A stretch of DNA of 64,000 nucleotides from Tridacna crocea (GCA_943736015.1 OX031061.1:53636192-53700191); one strand, 5' to 3'; positions 44,780-56,288 are shown, counted from the stretch's first letter. The notes: generated by a model not told the origin, from the letters alone. Program-made: numbers and translations.

Positions 44780-45040
44780 GGAGTGCAACACACGAAAAGG
44801 GGCATTCGGACATCTGCGTAAAGTGTCGTCTCGGATCAGCCTGCGCAGTCCGCGCAGGCTAATCCGAGACGGCACTTTACGACTACATTAGATTTTGTCC
44901 TTCAGTAGACATGTGCAAAACAGAAAATTGCATCAAAACGGAAAGTGTTGTCTCGGATTAGCCTGCGCGGACTGCGCAGGCTGATCCGAGACGACACTTT
45001 ACGCAAATGTCCAAATGCCCCTTTTCATGTGTTGCAAGCC
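44780..45040. mobile_element. Family B MITE, best-preserved copy
   Basis: GGAGTGCAACACACGAAAAG to CCTTTTCATGTGTTGCAAGC. Both internal hairpins are perfect or nearly so. Confidence 0.85.
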
Positions 45041-45114
45041 ATATAGTCTCGCCCCTCATGCGGCGCCACAATAGCTGAAGATGTCGTAAAATACGGCGTA
45101 TAATACGCTGTCTT

Positions 45115-45232
45115 ACGAACAAAGTCTGGAACAAAGAAACAAATTAATAAATGCATGGCAGAATTAAGGGACCGGGCGGGATTCGAACCCCAGAACTCCC
45201 AGACGGAGTGGTCCCCCGTAATAGTTGCAATA
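45115..45232 (-). mobile_element. SINE1, internally deleted
   Basis: ACGAACAAAGTCTGGAAC, GGGCGGGATTCGAACCCC, then a jump from CCCAGACG to GAGTGGTCCCCCGTAA, so box A is lost. Confidence 0.7.
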
Positions 45233-45364
45233 CTGTATCTAGTAATATATGTGTTCAATACTAAAAATATATGTTCGATGTTAAGATATTTATTGTCTAT
45301 TAAATAGTTCTGTTGTAAATAGAGATCTTTGCCGAGTAAAAATAATGTTTATTAGTCTATCTAT

Positions 45365-45740
45365 AATTCTAACATGACACGCGAATTCGGCTCTATAAAC
45401 ACAGTGCAAGGAAAGCGTGAAAAAATCTGCGACAATCCATGTAGAGTGACGTCATTCTATATCGAGTGACGTCATTCAATGAGTGGGTTATTCAATGGAA
45501 CATAATCTTCATCCGCGTGGTTACTCTAAGTTTGAACTTGTTTTCCTTTCATTACGAATTGGCCATGTTAGAATCGAAATATTCTTCCTTCTATCGTGGT
45601 TTATCGTTCAATAAACCACGTTGTGAGTTATGGGGCACAATGAATAAACCACTAGGGTTATCGCCCTCATGGATCATTTATTCTGCCTCATAACTCACAA
45701 CTGTGATTTATTGAACGATAAACCACAATAGAAAGAAGAT
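45365..45740. mobile_element. Family G element, first of a tandem pair
   Basis: CTAACATGACACGCGAATTC, GTGCAAGGAAAGCGTG, two CRE sites, then the TATCGTGGTTTATCGTTCAA foldback. Confidence 0.75.
45447..45474. promoter_or_regulatory. Paired CRE-type sites in family G
   Basis: TGACGTCA at 45447-45454 and 45467-45474, starts 20 bp apart (about two helical turns). Confidence 0.3.
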
Positions 45741-45744
45741 AATT

Positions 45745-46130
45745 TCTTAATTCTAACATGACACGCGAATTTGGCTCTATAAACATAGTGCAAGGAAAGT
45801 GTGGTAAAATCTGCGACAATCTATGTAGAGTGACGTCATTCTGTATCGAGTGACGTCATTCAATGAGAGAGTTATTCAATGGAACATAATCTTCATCCGC
45901 GTTTTTACTCTAAGTTTGAACTTGTTTTCCTTTCATTAAGAATTGGGCAAGTTAGAATCGAAATAATCTTCTTTCTATCGTGGTATATCGTTCAATAAAC
46001 CACGTTGTGAGTTATGAGGCGCAATGAATAACCCACTCGGGCTATCGCCCTCGTGGATTATTTATTGCGCCTCATTACTCACAACTGTGGTTTATTGAAC
46101 GTTATACTACGATAGAAAGAAGATTATTTC
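45745..46130. mobile_element. Family G element, second of a tandem pair
   Basis: Same order and orientation as the first, with few differences; CRE sites at 45831-45838 and 45851-45858. Confidence 0.75.
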
Positions 46131-46539
46131 TTAAATATATTACAAAGAGATTATATATCATTTAAATGAAATACATATACTACTACATGTAGATACAATA
46201 TTTCATAGTGTTTCACGCTATAGCTAACGTCATTTGATAATTCAAAAAGAAAATCTAGCTTAAAGAGCGCGTGGCAGGGTTCGATTCTTTTGCAGACACG
46301 GTTTAGATCACAATCAGTCTACACAAAATGACTGTTCCGATCGTACCTGTCTGCACTGTCCTACAGGTGCAGGTGATGTTTTTCACGCCAACAATTTACC
46401 CACATTTACATTTCATCATAATCTATGAATTAAAGCAGTCTAAACAGAATCACATTAATGAATCTAAGCTCATAATGTCCTCATACACGTACATGTACAT
46501 ACTAGTGAAACAAAACTATTACTACCACAACTTCAACCG
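46131..46539. other. Intergenic stretch, nothing supported
   Basis: AGCGCGTGGCAGGGTTCGAT at 46265 resembles a tRNA T-arm but has no partner A box. No gene. Confidence 0.3.
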
Positions 46540-46745
46540 CTGCTTTTACCGTATTATTTCAACATCAACAACGACGAAGACGACGACAACAACAGCAACT
46601 CTTATAACTACTGCTACTACTAATGATTACAATAATAATAACTATTTTCATCATTACTACCACAAGAACAACAGCGACTACTACTACTATTGCTTATAAA
46701 TGATAATAATAATTATGATAACGTTGATCATGAATATAACGATGA
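46540..46745. repeat. Trinucleotide-rich tract (ACA/ACT/AAT/GAT)
   Basis: Successive AACAACG, ACTACTACT, AATAATAAC and GATGATGAT runs. A Thr/Tyr/Asn-rich frame over it is an artefact. Confidence 0.85.
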
Positions 46746-46959
46746 TGATTAAACTCACATCCTGTTTTTCTAGATGTTCTTTACAGCTATGCCAAAAACA
46801 CTGTCACATTTATCTAATTATCAAACATAATTCATTCCATTTATAAATAATACCGATACAGTAGTAACATGTGCAAGGGAACGTTTCCTAAGGACCGTCT
46901 TATGTTGAGGCTTTCCTCCCCTGAAACTTCTGGTCAACATGGCATAATTTTGTTGTTGT

Positions 46960-46992
46960 TGTTCTTCTTCTTCTTCTTCTTCTTCTTCTTAG
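46960..46992. repeat. (TTC)n microsatellite
   Basis: TTGTTGTTGTTC followed by TTC repeats to TTAGATTG. Confidence 0.9.
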
Positions 46993-47161
46993 ATTGTTGA
47001 GAATTTATAGTGAATCAATAATGTAAGAAAAGTGACTTGGAAAAAAAATGTGTCGGTACTGATTAAGAAAGCTAGGAAACACATGAGTAGGTGCACTGGG
47101 CACCATGATATGACCTAAGTTGTTAAAACGGCGTTAAAATCCATTCCAATCAATCAGTCAA

Positions 47162-47390
47162 TTAGCCCTTTACTCCAAAGATACTCATTTCTACACATTG
47201 CTTGTAGGCGCCTTTGGAAAACATCGTGGCAAAAGGTGAAATTGCTCGTGACGAGCAATTTCACCTTTTGTCACAATGTTTTCTATGCTATCAAAAGGTG
47301 TCATATACACATAAGAGACGGCTTCATCCTTGCCGTTATTTAGGGTCGATTTGAGATACCTTAGAAATGCCTTACTGGGTAAAGGGTTAA
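47162..47390. mobile_element. TTAA MITE, subfamily E
   Basis: TTAGCCCTTTACTCC to CTGGGTAAAGGGTTAA; perfect arms GGTGAAATTGCTCGTGACGA. Confidence 0.85.
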
Positions 47391-47465
47391 TTCTTAGGCT
47401 ACTAAGCGCAACTCACTCGCCTATTGCGGACAGTGTAGATCAAGATCAGATTGTACAGTACCGAT
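47387..47465 (-). repeat. Family C fragment sharing the TTAA of the E element
   Basis: TTAATTCTTAGGCTACTAAGC, CGGACAGTGTAGATCAAGAT; ends inside the hairpin. Confidence 0.55.
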
Positions 47466-48320
47466 TATGAAATACAATTTCTCCAAAAAATAAATTTGAG
47501 GTAGCATTATACCATTTTCTTTTACACGAGTGTTTCATTTAGCTTTGCGGTTTGTTGGTTCACGGTAGTTACCGTCCAACCGTTAGAAAAAGTCGACATT
47601 TTTATATATTATAGAGTAAAACACTCAATTATTCTCTAATTTCATCTTTTGTTAAGCGTCATAGAAAATATCATGCAGTTTCATCCAAACATTTGAAAGC
47701 AAAACAACCTTGACATTCACCACTGTCCCAGTGCCATTCTGAAATTGATGCATGTGACTTCGATGGTTTCCGTAAATTAATCACTACAACTCGATATGTT
47801 TGGCGCAAATTTTCATCATCTGGTTGGAAAATATTGCCATATGACCTAGCAGATAATCTAAATACGTCATCATGCATGTTTTTTAGTAAAACTGCTAATA
47901 ATGAAGGATTTTAGAGGGTGGGTAAATGGCGTTAAAACATGTAAGTGTCGATGGCATCGTTTTCACGGTATATTTTTCTTTCATTCTTTTATTTTGAAAA
48001 ATTCAGTTGGTGGAGGCAAAGGACTGTTCAAGTCAAGGAATTTTCAACAAAATAGAGACCATACAAGCCGCTAGAGGTCGCCAATTTTTATTATACAGAA
48101 AAATACCGGTAACCTCGAACCTATATGTCCTGACTATAAGTCATTTAGCAAGATAGGGGTTAAATTTCATGTTCCGTTCTACTGTAACCCTACCTTTCCA
48201 GGGGTGAGTGATGTAAATTTTTATACAAGACACATATTTCGCACTGTAAACTGTCAACAATCTGTTTCCACTTGCGTCAAATATGATGAACTTTTTCTCA
48301 AAACCCCCGAAAACACAGCG
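47466..48320. other. Intergenic stretch with one unsupported 68-codon frame
   Basis: The minus frame at 47671-47877 has mixed composition (ends CQGCFAFKCLDETA) but no splice context or domain that I recognise. Confidence 0.25.
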
Positions 48321-48324
48321 TAAC

Positions 48325-48400
48325 AGATTGTCATTCTGTCTCTGTCTCTCTTTTTGTCTCTCTCTGACTCTGTGTCTCGCTTTCTCTCTCTCTCTTTCTC
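48325..48400. repeat. (CT)n-rich tract
   Basis: CTGTCTCTGTCTCTC, CTCTCTCTCTTTCTCTC. Confidence 0.85.
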
Positions 48401-48661
48401 TCTGTGTGATCAGCTCTATCGGATAATTAGTGACGTGAAACTAGCTTCTTATTCAAACATTTTTTTTTTATTTCCGTCACGTACAAGTGACCGCCTCCGG
48501 ACTGTATGGCAAACTTTTTCTCCGTTTTAAGCACGGGGAAAGGGCGTCGTTTGGACTGTACGGTTGTAATTTATTTTTGGTATGACTGCAGTCTATGTCA
48601 AATTTTAAGATAGAAAATTACTAAAACGCCCATTATATAAGTTATGGTATTTCAAGAATAA

Positions 48662-49042
48662 CCCGTTGTCTGCGCATGTCATATTCTTCGAAGATTAGGC
48701 CTGTCTGCTATAACGAGTCACTCTTACCCTTCCCCCTCCCCCTCCCCCCAGTATTGGGGAGGGGTGAGATTGTAGTACTACGCGCTTTAAAGTAGTAATA
48801 AAGAAAATGGCTATTATCAATACGCTTGAGGAGAAATCAGGCCTATTTTAACTCCATATTTCTCTAATTGCTGATCATAGCGGAATGAATCGTACCACGT
48901 GGCGTTTTATTCAGTAAACGTTTATTTTAGTTTGAAATTCAAAGTAACGGTTGTCGCGTAGAAAAGTGGTCCGGTTGTGTACCCAGCATGCCCAAATTAG
49001 AAATGAGTATTTGTAGAATGCCATCTAGCGGGAGATAATGAA
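48662..49042 (+). repeat. Family H repeat, near full-length
   Basis: CCGTTGTCTGCGCATGTCAT to GCCATCTAGCGGGAGATAAT. The C-rich/G-rich centre is CCCCAGTATTGGGG. Confidence 0.75.
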
Positions 49043-49066
49043 GAATTACTTTACTATGACAACTTT

Positions 49067-49312
49067 TTAACTCTTAACCAGAAACGAAAACGAAATTTTG
49101 GACAAGTCCGAGTTCAAAGACTAGACCGATCACAATTTGGATGAGGCAAAAATGATTGGATTTCTTTTTGATAGGCTAAAAACATTGTGAGAAAAAGGAG
49201 AAAATGCTGGTTACCAGCATTTTCTCCTTTTTCTCACAATGTTTTCAAAAGCCTGTCTTTTTTTTTTTTTATAAAATCGTTATAATTAGGGATTTGTGAG
49301 ATGAAGAGTTAA
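49067..49312. mobile_element. TTAA MITE, subfamily D
   Basis: TTAACTCTTAACCAGAAACG to GATGAAGAGTTAA; perfect hairpin at 49182-49248 with AACATTGTGAGAAAAAGGAG. Confidence 0.8.
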
Positions 49313-49316
49313 ACCA

Positions 49317-49528
49317 TTAACCCTTATCCTGCTCAATAACTAAAATGAAATTTTCAATTCGATAGTAAAAGCCTAAATTTTGCTATTTCAAAGTTACGTT
49401 CTGGATAATGATATCTCCTTCTCGGACAGTGTAGATCCAAGATCAGACTGCACGTCCTGCGCAGTCTGATCTTGTCCTACACTGTCCGCAAAAGGTCAGC
49501 GAGTCGCGCTTAGTAACATAAGGGTTAC
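49317..49528 (+). mobile_element. Family C element, reference copy
   Basis: TTAACCCTTATCCTGC to AGTAACATAAGGGTTAC. The TTAACCC / GGGTTA ends group family C with the TTAA MITEs. Hairpin GATCCAAGATCAGACTGCAC. Confidence 0.75.
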
Positions 49529-49750
49529 CACATACCACACTATCCCTACTTTTAACGACCATGACAAAGAAGCCTATAGAAAACATTGTGGGTAAAGGAG
49601 AGAATGTTGGTAACCAGCATTTTCTCCTCTTCCCACAATTTTTTTACCCTTCACAAAACAAATTTCAAATTTCAGTCACTGTTATTTTGTCGTCTGCAAA
49701 TGCTTTCCATTTGGACAAACCAAATTTTTTGTCATTTGGTAATGAATTAA
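49529..49750. mobile_element. TTAA MITE, subfamily D
   Basis: CCACATACCACACTATCCC to CATTTGGTAATGAATTAA. Third TTAA-type element in a row. Confidence 0.8.
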
Positions 49751-49829
49751 GTAAGTCTGATCAGCGTTGTCAGATACGATAGATTTCTCTACAGCAAAGG
49801 CTGCAGAAATCGTAATAAATTTGGGGTCT

Positions 49830-49925
49830 ACTATAGACCCGCAGTTTTCAGACGGTGTAGATTCGGGAACAGGCTGCACATTTTGGGCACTCTGATCCCA
49901 ATCTCTACTTTCTCAAGCAGCCTTT
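49830..49925. repeat. Family C-like hairpin
   Basis: GACGGTGTAGATTCGGGAAC and the imperfect return CACTCTGATCCCAATCTCT. Confidence 0.5.
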
Positions 49926-50334
49926 ACATATTTTCGAATTTTGATGGTAAAAATGTTTTTGACGAAAAATGGAGCAAAGGATTCTATTGAATACAAGAGC
50001 ACATCGAGGGACCCAATTATTTATTTATATCCAATTAGTTATTTATTTTGGAAGGTTTCTCAAAGCTTTTTTAGTGTAGTTGCCATGGTAACAAGAGCTC
50101 TTTCTTTTCTTTGTTGCAATATTTATAATAGATTTTCGTTGAAGTTATCATCTTACCTAATGGTAGTTCTGGCAAGGAATACGGCGTGAAAATTATAATG
50201 AAAACGTATTTTCAAGAATGATAAGAAAAAAGAAAAATCAAGAATGATAAGGTAACAATTAAATGTCAGTTTACAAGAACACACCAAGTCTTTAGTAAAC
50301 TAAATGGTGTTCTGAAGATTTCTTTTTTTTTTTT

Positions 50335-50415
50335 CAAAATTATAGGACAGTTTAATTTCAATTTCAGATCAGACTGCACGTTGTGTACAGTGTGATCATT
50401 GATCTACCTCCCGCC
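50335..50415. repeat. Family C-like hairpin
   Basis: TTCAGATCAGACTGCACGTT and TGTACAGTGTGATCATTGAT. Confidence 0.5.
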
Positions 50416-51009
50416 CCCCCCCCCCACCCCCGACAAAAATAAGCTCTGAACACATGGATGCATTCGGCATACATCGGGCGATGGGAGCAATCAAATTCCT
50501 CGGCTGTATCTGGTAGATTGATATGCGCCAGATGGTACGTATACCCGGAAATACGCCGGTTTACCGTTCTGAAAATTGAAAATTGTAAGGCTCCGCTTGA
50601 AAAGAAAACTTGAGATTCAATTTTCTATCGAAATCTTTCTAACAATATTTCAGCTGAGTTGGCAAGTTCATACATTAATTACTTATTAATTCCGACTGAA
50701 GCTTTCACCGACAGATAAGCAGATGTCATCTAGGTTGTTAATGCCGTTGCTAAACGACGGACCGTGGCGCGTCAAGTATAGGATCACGTGATTCGCAATT
50801 TAAATGGAAACGGCCATTATACGGACGAGGTTAGATGTTGCTACGGAATCGGGCGAGTGACGAGTGCACATGAATGGCCAAACTTAGGGCATAGGTTCCT
50901 GATGTAAGATTAATGGCCTTCAGCAAGTTAAGTTAATGACTTGTTATTGTGCATAGGTGACAGGTGGATTGGAAAACAGAACCATAATACAAAGCAAAAT
51001 CCTGATACA
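50416..51009. other. Intergenic stretch, nothing supported
   Basis: A C-run at 50412-50425 and unassigned sequence. Confidence 0.3.
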
Positions 51010-51465
51010 TAAATAAGCCATGCTCTGACAAACGGAGGCTTAATAATCTCCGTCGTGCAGAATACCAAGCAAGTCATCACATGACCATGAATTTGTTAAA
51101 AATACATTTGTTTAGCAACCAACCAAATCATGAGATAAACTGATCCTTTGACATACAGAAAATCGACCAATGGCAAAGAGTTTCGGCCCAAGTCAGAAAA
51201 ATGTGGAACGATAAATTAAAACCTACTCAAATAAAGGAGTTTGCTTTTGATAAGGAAGAAAACATTGTGGGTAAAGGAGGAACAGCTTGTTGCCAGCACA
51301 TGTATTTTCCCCTTATTTCAAGGTTTTTCATAACTTTTTTCTTTTCAATACACTCATTTTCAAAGTTGACCAAAGGGCTAGACTGAGTTAATGACACTTT
51401 TATTCAGTGCAGGCTGATCTGGATCGATACTCTTCGCAGATGCATTAAGCCCCCTTTTCACAAGC
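51010..51465 (-). repeat. Family A element interrupted by a D remnant
   Basis: Left part TGCTCTGACAAACGGAGGCT to GTTTCGGCCCAAGTCAG (ends at 51196); right part TGCAGGCTGATCTGGATCGA to GATGCATTAAGCCCC. Between them is a degraded D element (TAAAGGAGTTTGCTTTTGAT, GAAAACATTGTGGGTAAAGG). Confidence 0.6.
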
Positions 51466-51674
51466 TATGGCTAATATGCATTTGACTACACAAAGTAACT
51501 CAATAGATAGAACGTTGGACTCATGAATGTCAAGTCTCGGGACACTTGGAAAAGTGGATCTGAGTCCCATGGTTGGCTATCTAAGATTACTAATATTCCT
51601 TCGAATGAGACGTTAAACTGAGGTAAGCTTCCTGTATGTACATGGACTAATCTACCTTATGATTAAGTTGGATT
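51466..51674. other. Short stretch left of the tandem duplication
   Basis: Includes a tRNA-like TAGAACGTTGGACTCATG near 51508; no complete tRNA. Confidence 0.3.
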
Positions 51675-52086
51675 TTAATTCTTTACCAAACAACAAAATT
51701 TTAGACTGATCCAAATTGAAAGCCTTTGCATACAACAAAATGAATGAGACTAAAGAATTGAAATTTGTTTTAGGAAGGGAAATAAGCATTGTGGGGAAAA
51801 AAGAGAAAATGCTGGATACCAGCATTTTCTCCTTTTCCCACAATGTTTTCAAAAGGCTTCTTTCATATGGGTGTTAAAAGTCGGGATTGTGTGGTTCTGC
51901 GTTAACTCTTTACCAAAAGACAAAATTTAAGACTGGTCTACATTGAAAGCTATAGCAGACAACAAATTAAACAGGACTCAAAAATTTAAGTTTGTTTCCA
52001 GCAAATTTGTTTTCTCCTTTTCTCACTGTGTTTTCAAAAGGCTTCAATCCCAGGGTCGTAAAAACCAGGGATTGTTTGGGAAAGGG
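51675..52086. mobile_element. Two abutting TTAA MITEs, subfamily D
   Basis: The first is 51675-51905, the second 51902-52086; they share a TTAA. The second has lost its left hairpin arm (TTTCCAGCAAATTTGTTTTC). Confidence 0.75.
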
Positions 52087-52641
52087 TACCAAGAAGTGGC
52101 TATTTGGGATCCATAACCACTTAATGGCTTGCTTGGTGCTATGCATCAAAGAAATGCATTCAGCCCCCTTTTGCCATGGCATGGCTAAATTTCCATCTTA
52201 TTTATGTGTGATAGCAGTCAGTGGCTTGAAAAAGAATGTTGTGCAAAGAACTGTTATCAGAAATGCATGGACAGGAGCACTGCTTACTGCAATATAACTG
52301 AAATCTTAAAATATTGTGTTACATACTCCTAAGAACAAAGTCTGTAACAAAGAAACAAATAAATGCAAAGTTCAAGTATAAACCGTATCTGGCTTTATTC
52401 GAACCCTTAAAGGGAAAAATACCCTTGTTTCTCAAGGATTAAAAGACCAGTACCATAACCACCGAGCCAAAAAGATATCTCTCTGACGCAGTTGTCCCGT
52501 ATTGTATTTAAATCGGGACGAAGCTATGCACGAAGGAGTGGTGGTCCATAACAAACCTCCTCTTAAAGTCATCATTTATTGATGACTCAAAGCCTTATTA
52601 GGCAGAAAGTCCGATTTTAGACAACAAATGGAATTAATGGC

Positions 52642-52870
52642 TTAACCCTTTGCCAAACAATCCCTGGTTTTCACGACCCCAAGATAGAAGCCTATAGAAA
52701 ACACTGTGGGAAAAGGAGAAAATGCTGGGTATCAGCATTTTCTCCTTTTCCCACAATGTTTTCTACCCTGCTACAATCAAATTTCAATTTTTGAGAAACG
52801 TTTATTTTGTTGTCTGCAAGTGCTTTTAACTTGGACGGGTCTAAAATTTTGTCGTTTGGTAAAGGGTTAA
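52642..52870. mobile_element. TTAA MITE, subfamily D, inserted in SINE1
   Basis: TTAACCCTTTGCCAAAC to GTTTGGTAAAGGGTTAA. Empty counterpart in unit 2 at about 56040. Confidence 0.9.
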
Positions 52871-53075
52871 TGGCCAATCCTGGACGAGCCATCATCTTAC
52901 AAACAAAGTCTGTAACAAAGAAACAAATAAATGCATATCTCAAATACAAACCGCATCTGGTGGGATTCGAACCCTTGAAGGGACAAATGTCGTCGTTTTT
53001 CGAGGATTAAAAGATCAATACCACATCCACTGTGCCAAAGAGATATCTTTCAGACACAGCTGTCAGGTACTGTAT

Positions 53076-53305
53076 TTAACCCTTTACCTGATATGCCAAT
53101 TTGAGGCTCTTCCATTTCAGCACCAAATAAAGATTTGATGTCAAAAATATGGACAAACGAGGATACAAATATCTGATTAAGTGGAAAGCATTGTGGGAAA
53201 AGGAGAAATTGCTCGTTACGAGCAATTTCTCCTTTTCTCACAATGTTTTCAAAAGCTGTATATTGTTGATACGTCAAAATGAGTATCTATGGAGTAAAGG
53301 GTTAA
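53076..53305. mobile_element. TTAA MITE, E/F type, inserted in SINE1
   Basis: TTAACCCTTTACCTGATATG to GGAGTAAAGGGTTAA; hairpin AGGAGAAATTGCTCGTTACG. Empty counterpart in unit 2 is CTGTATTTAAATCC near 56245. Confidence 0.9.
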
Positions 53306-54668
53306 ATCAGGACGAAGCTATGCACGAAGGAGTGGTGCCCTGTAACAATACCACACAACCAACCCACATCAGAAGACTGATAATCCCACTAACATTTTGA
53401 ATTTTCAACACAAATTAAGGTTGAACACATACTTTTATATGAGAACAATTTAATTAGCATTATGATTAGTAATCTCTCTTTATCCTGTTACTAGATAATC
53501 CCAAGTTTGAATGATCTGAAAGAGAGAAGACTTTTGAAATCATTGAGGGAAAGGGAGAAAATACTGGTATCCAGCATTTTTTCCCTTTCCCACAATGTTT
53601 TCTGTCCTTTCAAAGATGGCTCTTGACATTTGGACCATTTAACTTGATGTCTGCAAAAGGCAATGAATTAAATTACATCCAAAATTTCATCGTTCTGATA
53701 TGGGGTTCAGTCAAAATCATTTAAAAGGGACTTGTTGCAAGAAGAAAATGATGAAATGATTCAATTGATGTAGTTTACATCCCTTTCTAAATCATTTCTG
53801 ACATTTCAATGTGACAACTGTTGTATTCATGTACTTCCTGCCTATCTCCTGAACTAGGCTCAGGTTCTAAAGTCCCTTGCCCATGAACACTTCCTTGAAA
53901 AACATGGTGGATCAAGTGGGTTCGAAGCAAGGGCCTCCAGATCATACACAACTTCATATATATAGTGTGTGTAAATTTGAGTTCAGTACGTGAAAAACTG
54001 TTGAAGTATTGCTCCAGACAAATTTTTGTCTATGGACAGACGGATGAACAGCCATGGTGATTCCACTATACCCCCTTCGACTTCATTGTGAGGGGTATAA
54101 AAAGTTAGCTGCAGAAGATAATGACTGTACCAAGAAAACCTTTTTTTTTTCCTCTTTTTTTTACAAGACCAAAACAGGTGTCTGTGGGAGGTAGACATTT
54201 GAATATTGAACAAAATTTCATTATTTTCTCCTTTTCCCACAATGTGACAAATTTCTTTATTTTCTCCTTTTCGCACAATGAGTTCTACCCTTTCAAAGAC
54301 AAATTTCATCATTTCATCATCATCGCAAAAGATAATTTCTGATTAGAAATAGGACTCAAAATATTTAGTGTGCCAAATGAACCAAATAGACATTTTAATT
54401 TAGAAATACAACTCAAATAATTACAATGTCACGGTTGCTTTGATCCATAATGTTTAACTTTGGTGGACAGAGTAGATCAAAAATCAGACTGGGTGTTTTG
54501 TGTGGTCTGATCTTACTTTTAACAGACAACAAGGTGACATGAAGTTGCAAAAGGCACTTTACAGGTTAATTTGTTGCCAGTAAGTACTTTCAAATTTGTT
54601 GAGTCCACAATATTGTCAGCTGGTACAGAGTTAAAAAATATGTGTGTACAACACTGGCAAAAGGGGGA

Positions 54669-54898
54669 TTAACTCATTACCAAACGAAAAAATTTTTGGC
54701 TTGTCCAATTCGAAAGCATTTGTAGACGATAAAATAAAAGTGACTGAAAATTTGAAATCCGTTTTGTGACGGGCAGAAAACATTGTGGGAAAAGGAGAAA
54801 ATGCTGGTTACCAGCATTTTCTCCTTTTCCCACAATGTTTTCTAAAAACTTCTTTCTCAGGGTCATCAAAAATAAGGGATTGTGTGGTAATGGGTTAA
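54669..54898. mobile_element. TTAA MITE, subfamily D, inserted in family A (unit 1)
   Basis: TTAACTCATTACCAAACG to GTGGTAATGGGTTAA. Outside sequences AAAAGGGGGA and TGCATCTCCTTGATGCAT are the two sides of a family A terminus. Confidence 0.85.
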
Positions 54899-55074
54899 TG
54901 CATCTCCTTGATGCATAATGGCATGCAGGTTATCCCCTGATTTTGGTGCCATTATGACCATTTTCTCTTACAAATGACTGAATCCTTAGTTAGTGTGGGC
55001 CTTAGACATACAGAAAATTGAGTGATAGCTAGTGATGGCCAGGTAGGCCTGCATGGACTGTGCAGGCTGGCACA

Positions 55075-55485
55075 AAATTTTAGACTGGTTCAAATTGAAA
55101 GCCTTTGCATACGACAAAATGAATGTGACTAAAGCATTGAAGTTTGTTTTAGGAAGGGAAGAAAACATTGTGGGAAAAAGAGAAAATTTTCTCCTGTTTC
55201 CACAGTGTTTTCAAAAGGCTACTCTCACATGGATGTTAAAAGCCAGGATTGTGTGGTTCTGGGTTCACTCTTTACCAAACGACAAAATTTTAGACTGGTC
55301 TACATTGAAAGCTATAGCAGACGACAAATCAAACATGACTCAAAAATTCAAATTTGTTTCCACAGGGTAGAAAACTTTGTGGGAAAAGGAGAAAATGCTG
55401 GTTACCAGCATTTTTTCCTTTTCCCACAATGTTTTCAAAAGGCTACCCCAGGGTCATAAAAACCAGGGATTGTTTCGGAAATGTA
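55075..55485. mobile_element. Two abutting subfamily D MITEs (unit 2)
   Basis: The first lacks the hairpin tip (GAGAAAATTTTCTCC); the second is intact with CTGGTTACCAG apex. Confidence 0.75.
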
Positions 55486-55725
55486 TAAAAGAAGTGGCTA
55501 TTTCGCATCCATATGTCCTTTATGGCTTGCATGGTGCTTTGGATCAAAGAAATGCATTAAGCGCCCTTTTACCAGAGCATGGATCGATTTCCCTCATGCT
55601 TATATGTGATAGCAGTCAGTGGCTTGAAAAAGAATGTTATGCAAAGAACTGGCACTAAGAATGCATGGACAGGAGCACTGCCTGCTGCAATATAACTGAA
55701 ATGGTGAAAATTGTGTTACATGCTC

Positions 55726-56288
55726 TTACGAACAAAGACCGTAACAAAGAAACAAATAAATGCACAGCTCAAATACGAACCGCATCTGGTGGGATTCAAA
55801 CCCTTGAAGGGACAAATATCCTCATTTTTCGAGGATTAAAAGACCAATACTTTCAACCACTGAGCCAAACAGATATCTCTCAGACACGGTTGTCCGGTAT
55901 CGTATTTAAATCAGGACGAAGCTATGCACGAAGGAGTGGTCTCCCGTAACACACCCCCTCTTAAAGTCATCATTTATTGATGGATCAAAGCCTCATTAGG
56001 CAGAAAGTCCGATTTTGGACAACAGCTGGAGTTAATGGCTCAATGGCCAATCCCGGACAAACCACCATCTTACGAACAAAGTCCGTAACAAAGAAACAAA
56101 TAAATGCATAGCTCAAATACAAACCGAATCTGGTGGGATTCAAACCTCTGAAGGGACAAATATCCTTGTTTTTCCAGGATTAAAAGACCAATACTACAAC
56201 CACTGACCCAAAGAGATATCTCTCAGATGCAGTTGTCAGGTACTGTATTTAAATCCGGACAAAGCTATGCACAAAGGAGTGGTGTGCC
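55726..56288 (-). mobile_element. SINE1 dimer, uninterrupted
   Basis: Two units joined at ACCACCATC|TTACGAACAAAG (about 56070). Reference for the filled sites at 52.6 and 53.1 kb and for the foldback insertion at 25.4 kb. Confidence 0.8.

Larger units (their letters stand above)
52325..53340 (-). mobile_element. SINE1 dimer of unit 1, split by two TTAA MITEs
   Basis: First unit 52325-52641, second 52871-53340. Heads on the minus strand (box B GGGTTCGAATCCCACC in the second). Interrupted at 52642-52870 and at 53076-53305. Confidence 0.8.
51693..55073. repeat. Tandem duplication, unit 1
   Basis: Collinear with 55074-58043 in the order: D pair, fragment of A, SINE1 pair, CACACAACCAACCCACATCA segment, D-like, (GTGTGTAAATTTGAGTTCAG) segment, C hairpin, D, A fragment. 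Equivalent points are 2947 bp apart near 53410 and 2969 bp apart at the end. Two MITEs (52642-52870 and 53076-53305) are present only in this unit. Confidence 0.9.

Noticed and set aside
46328-46699. 123-codon plus frame rich in Thr, Tyr and Asn
   Set aside because: The second half is translation of a trinucleotide repeat tract; no initiation or splice context.
47671-47877. 68-codon minus frame with mixed composition
   Set aside because: No domain recognised, no signal peptide, and I could not find matching splice sites; kept only as part of the intergenic description.
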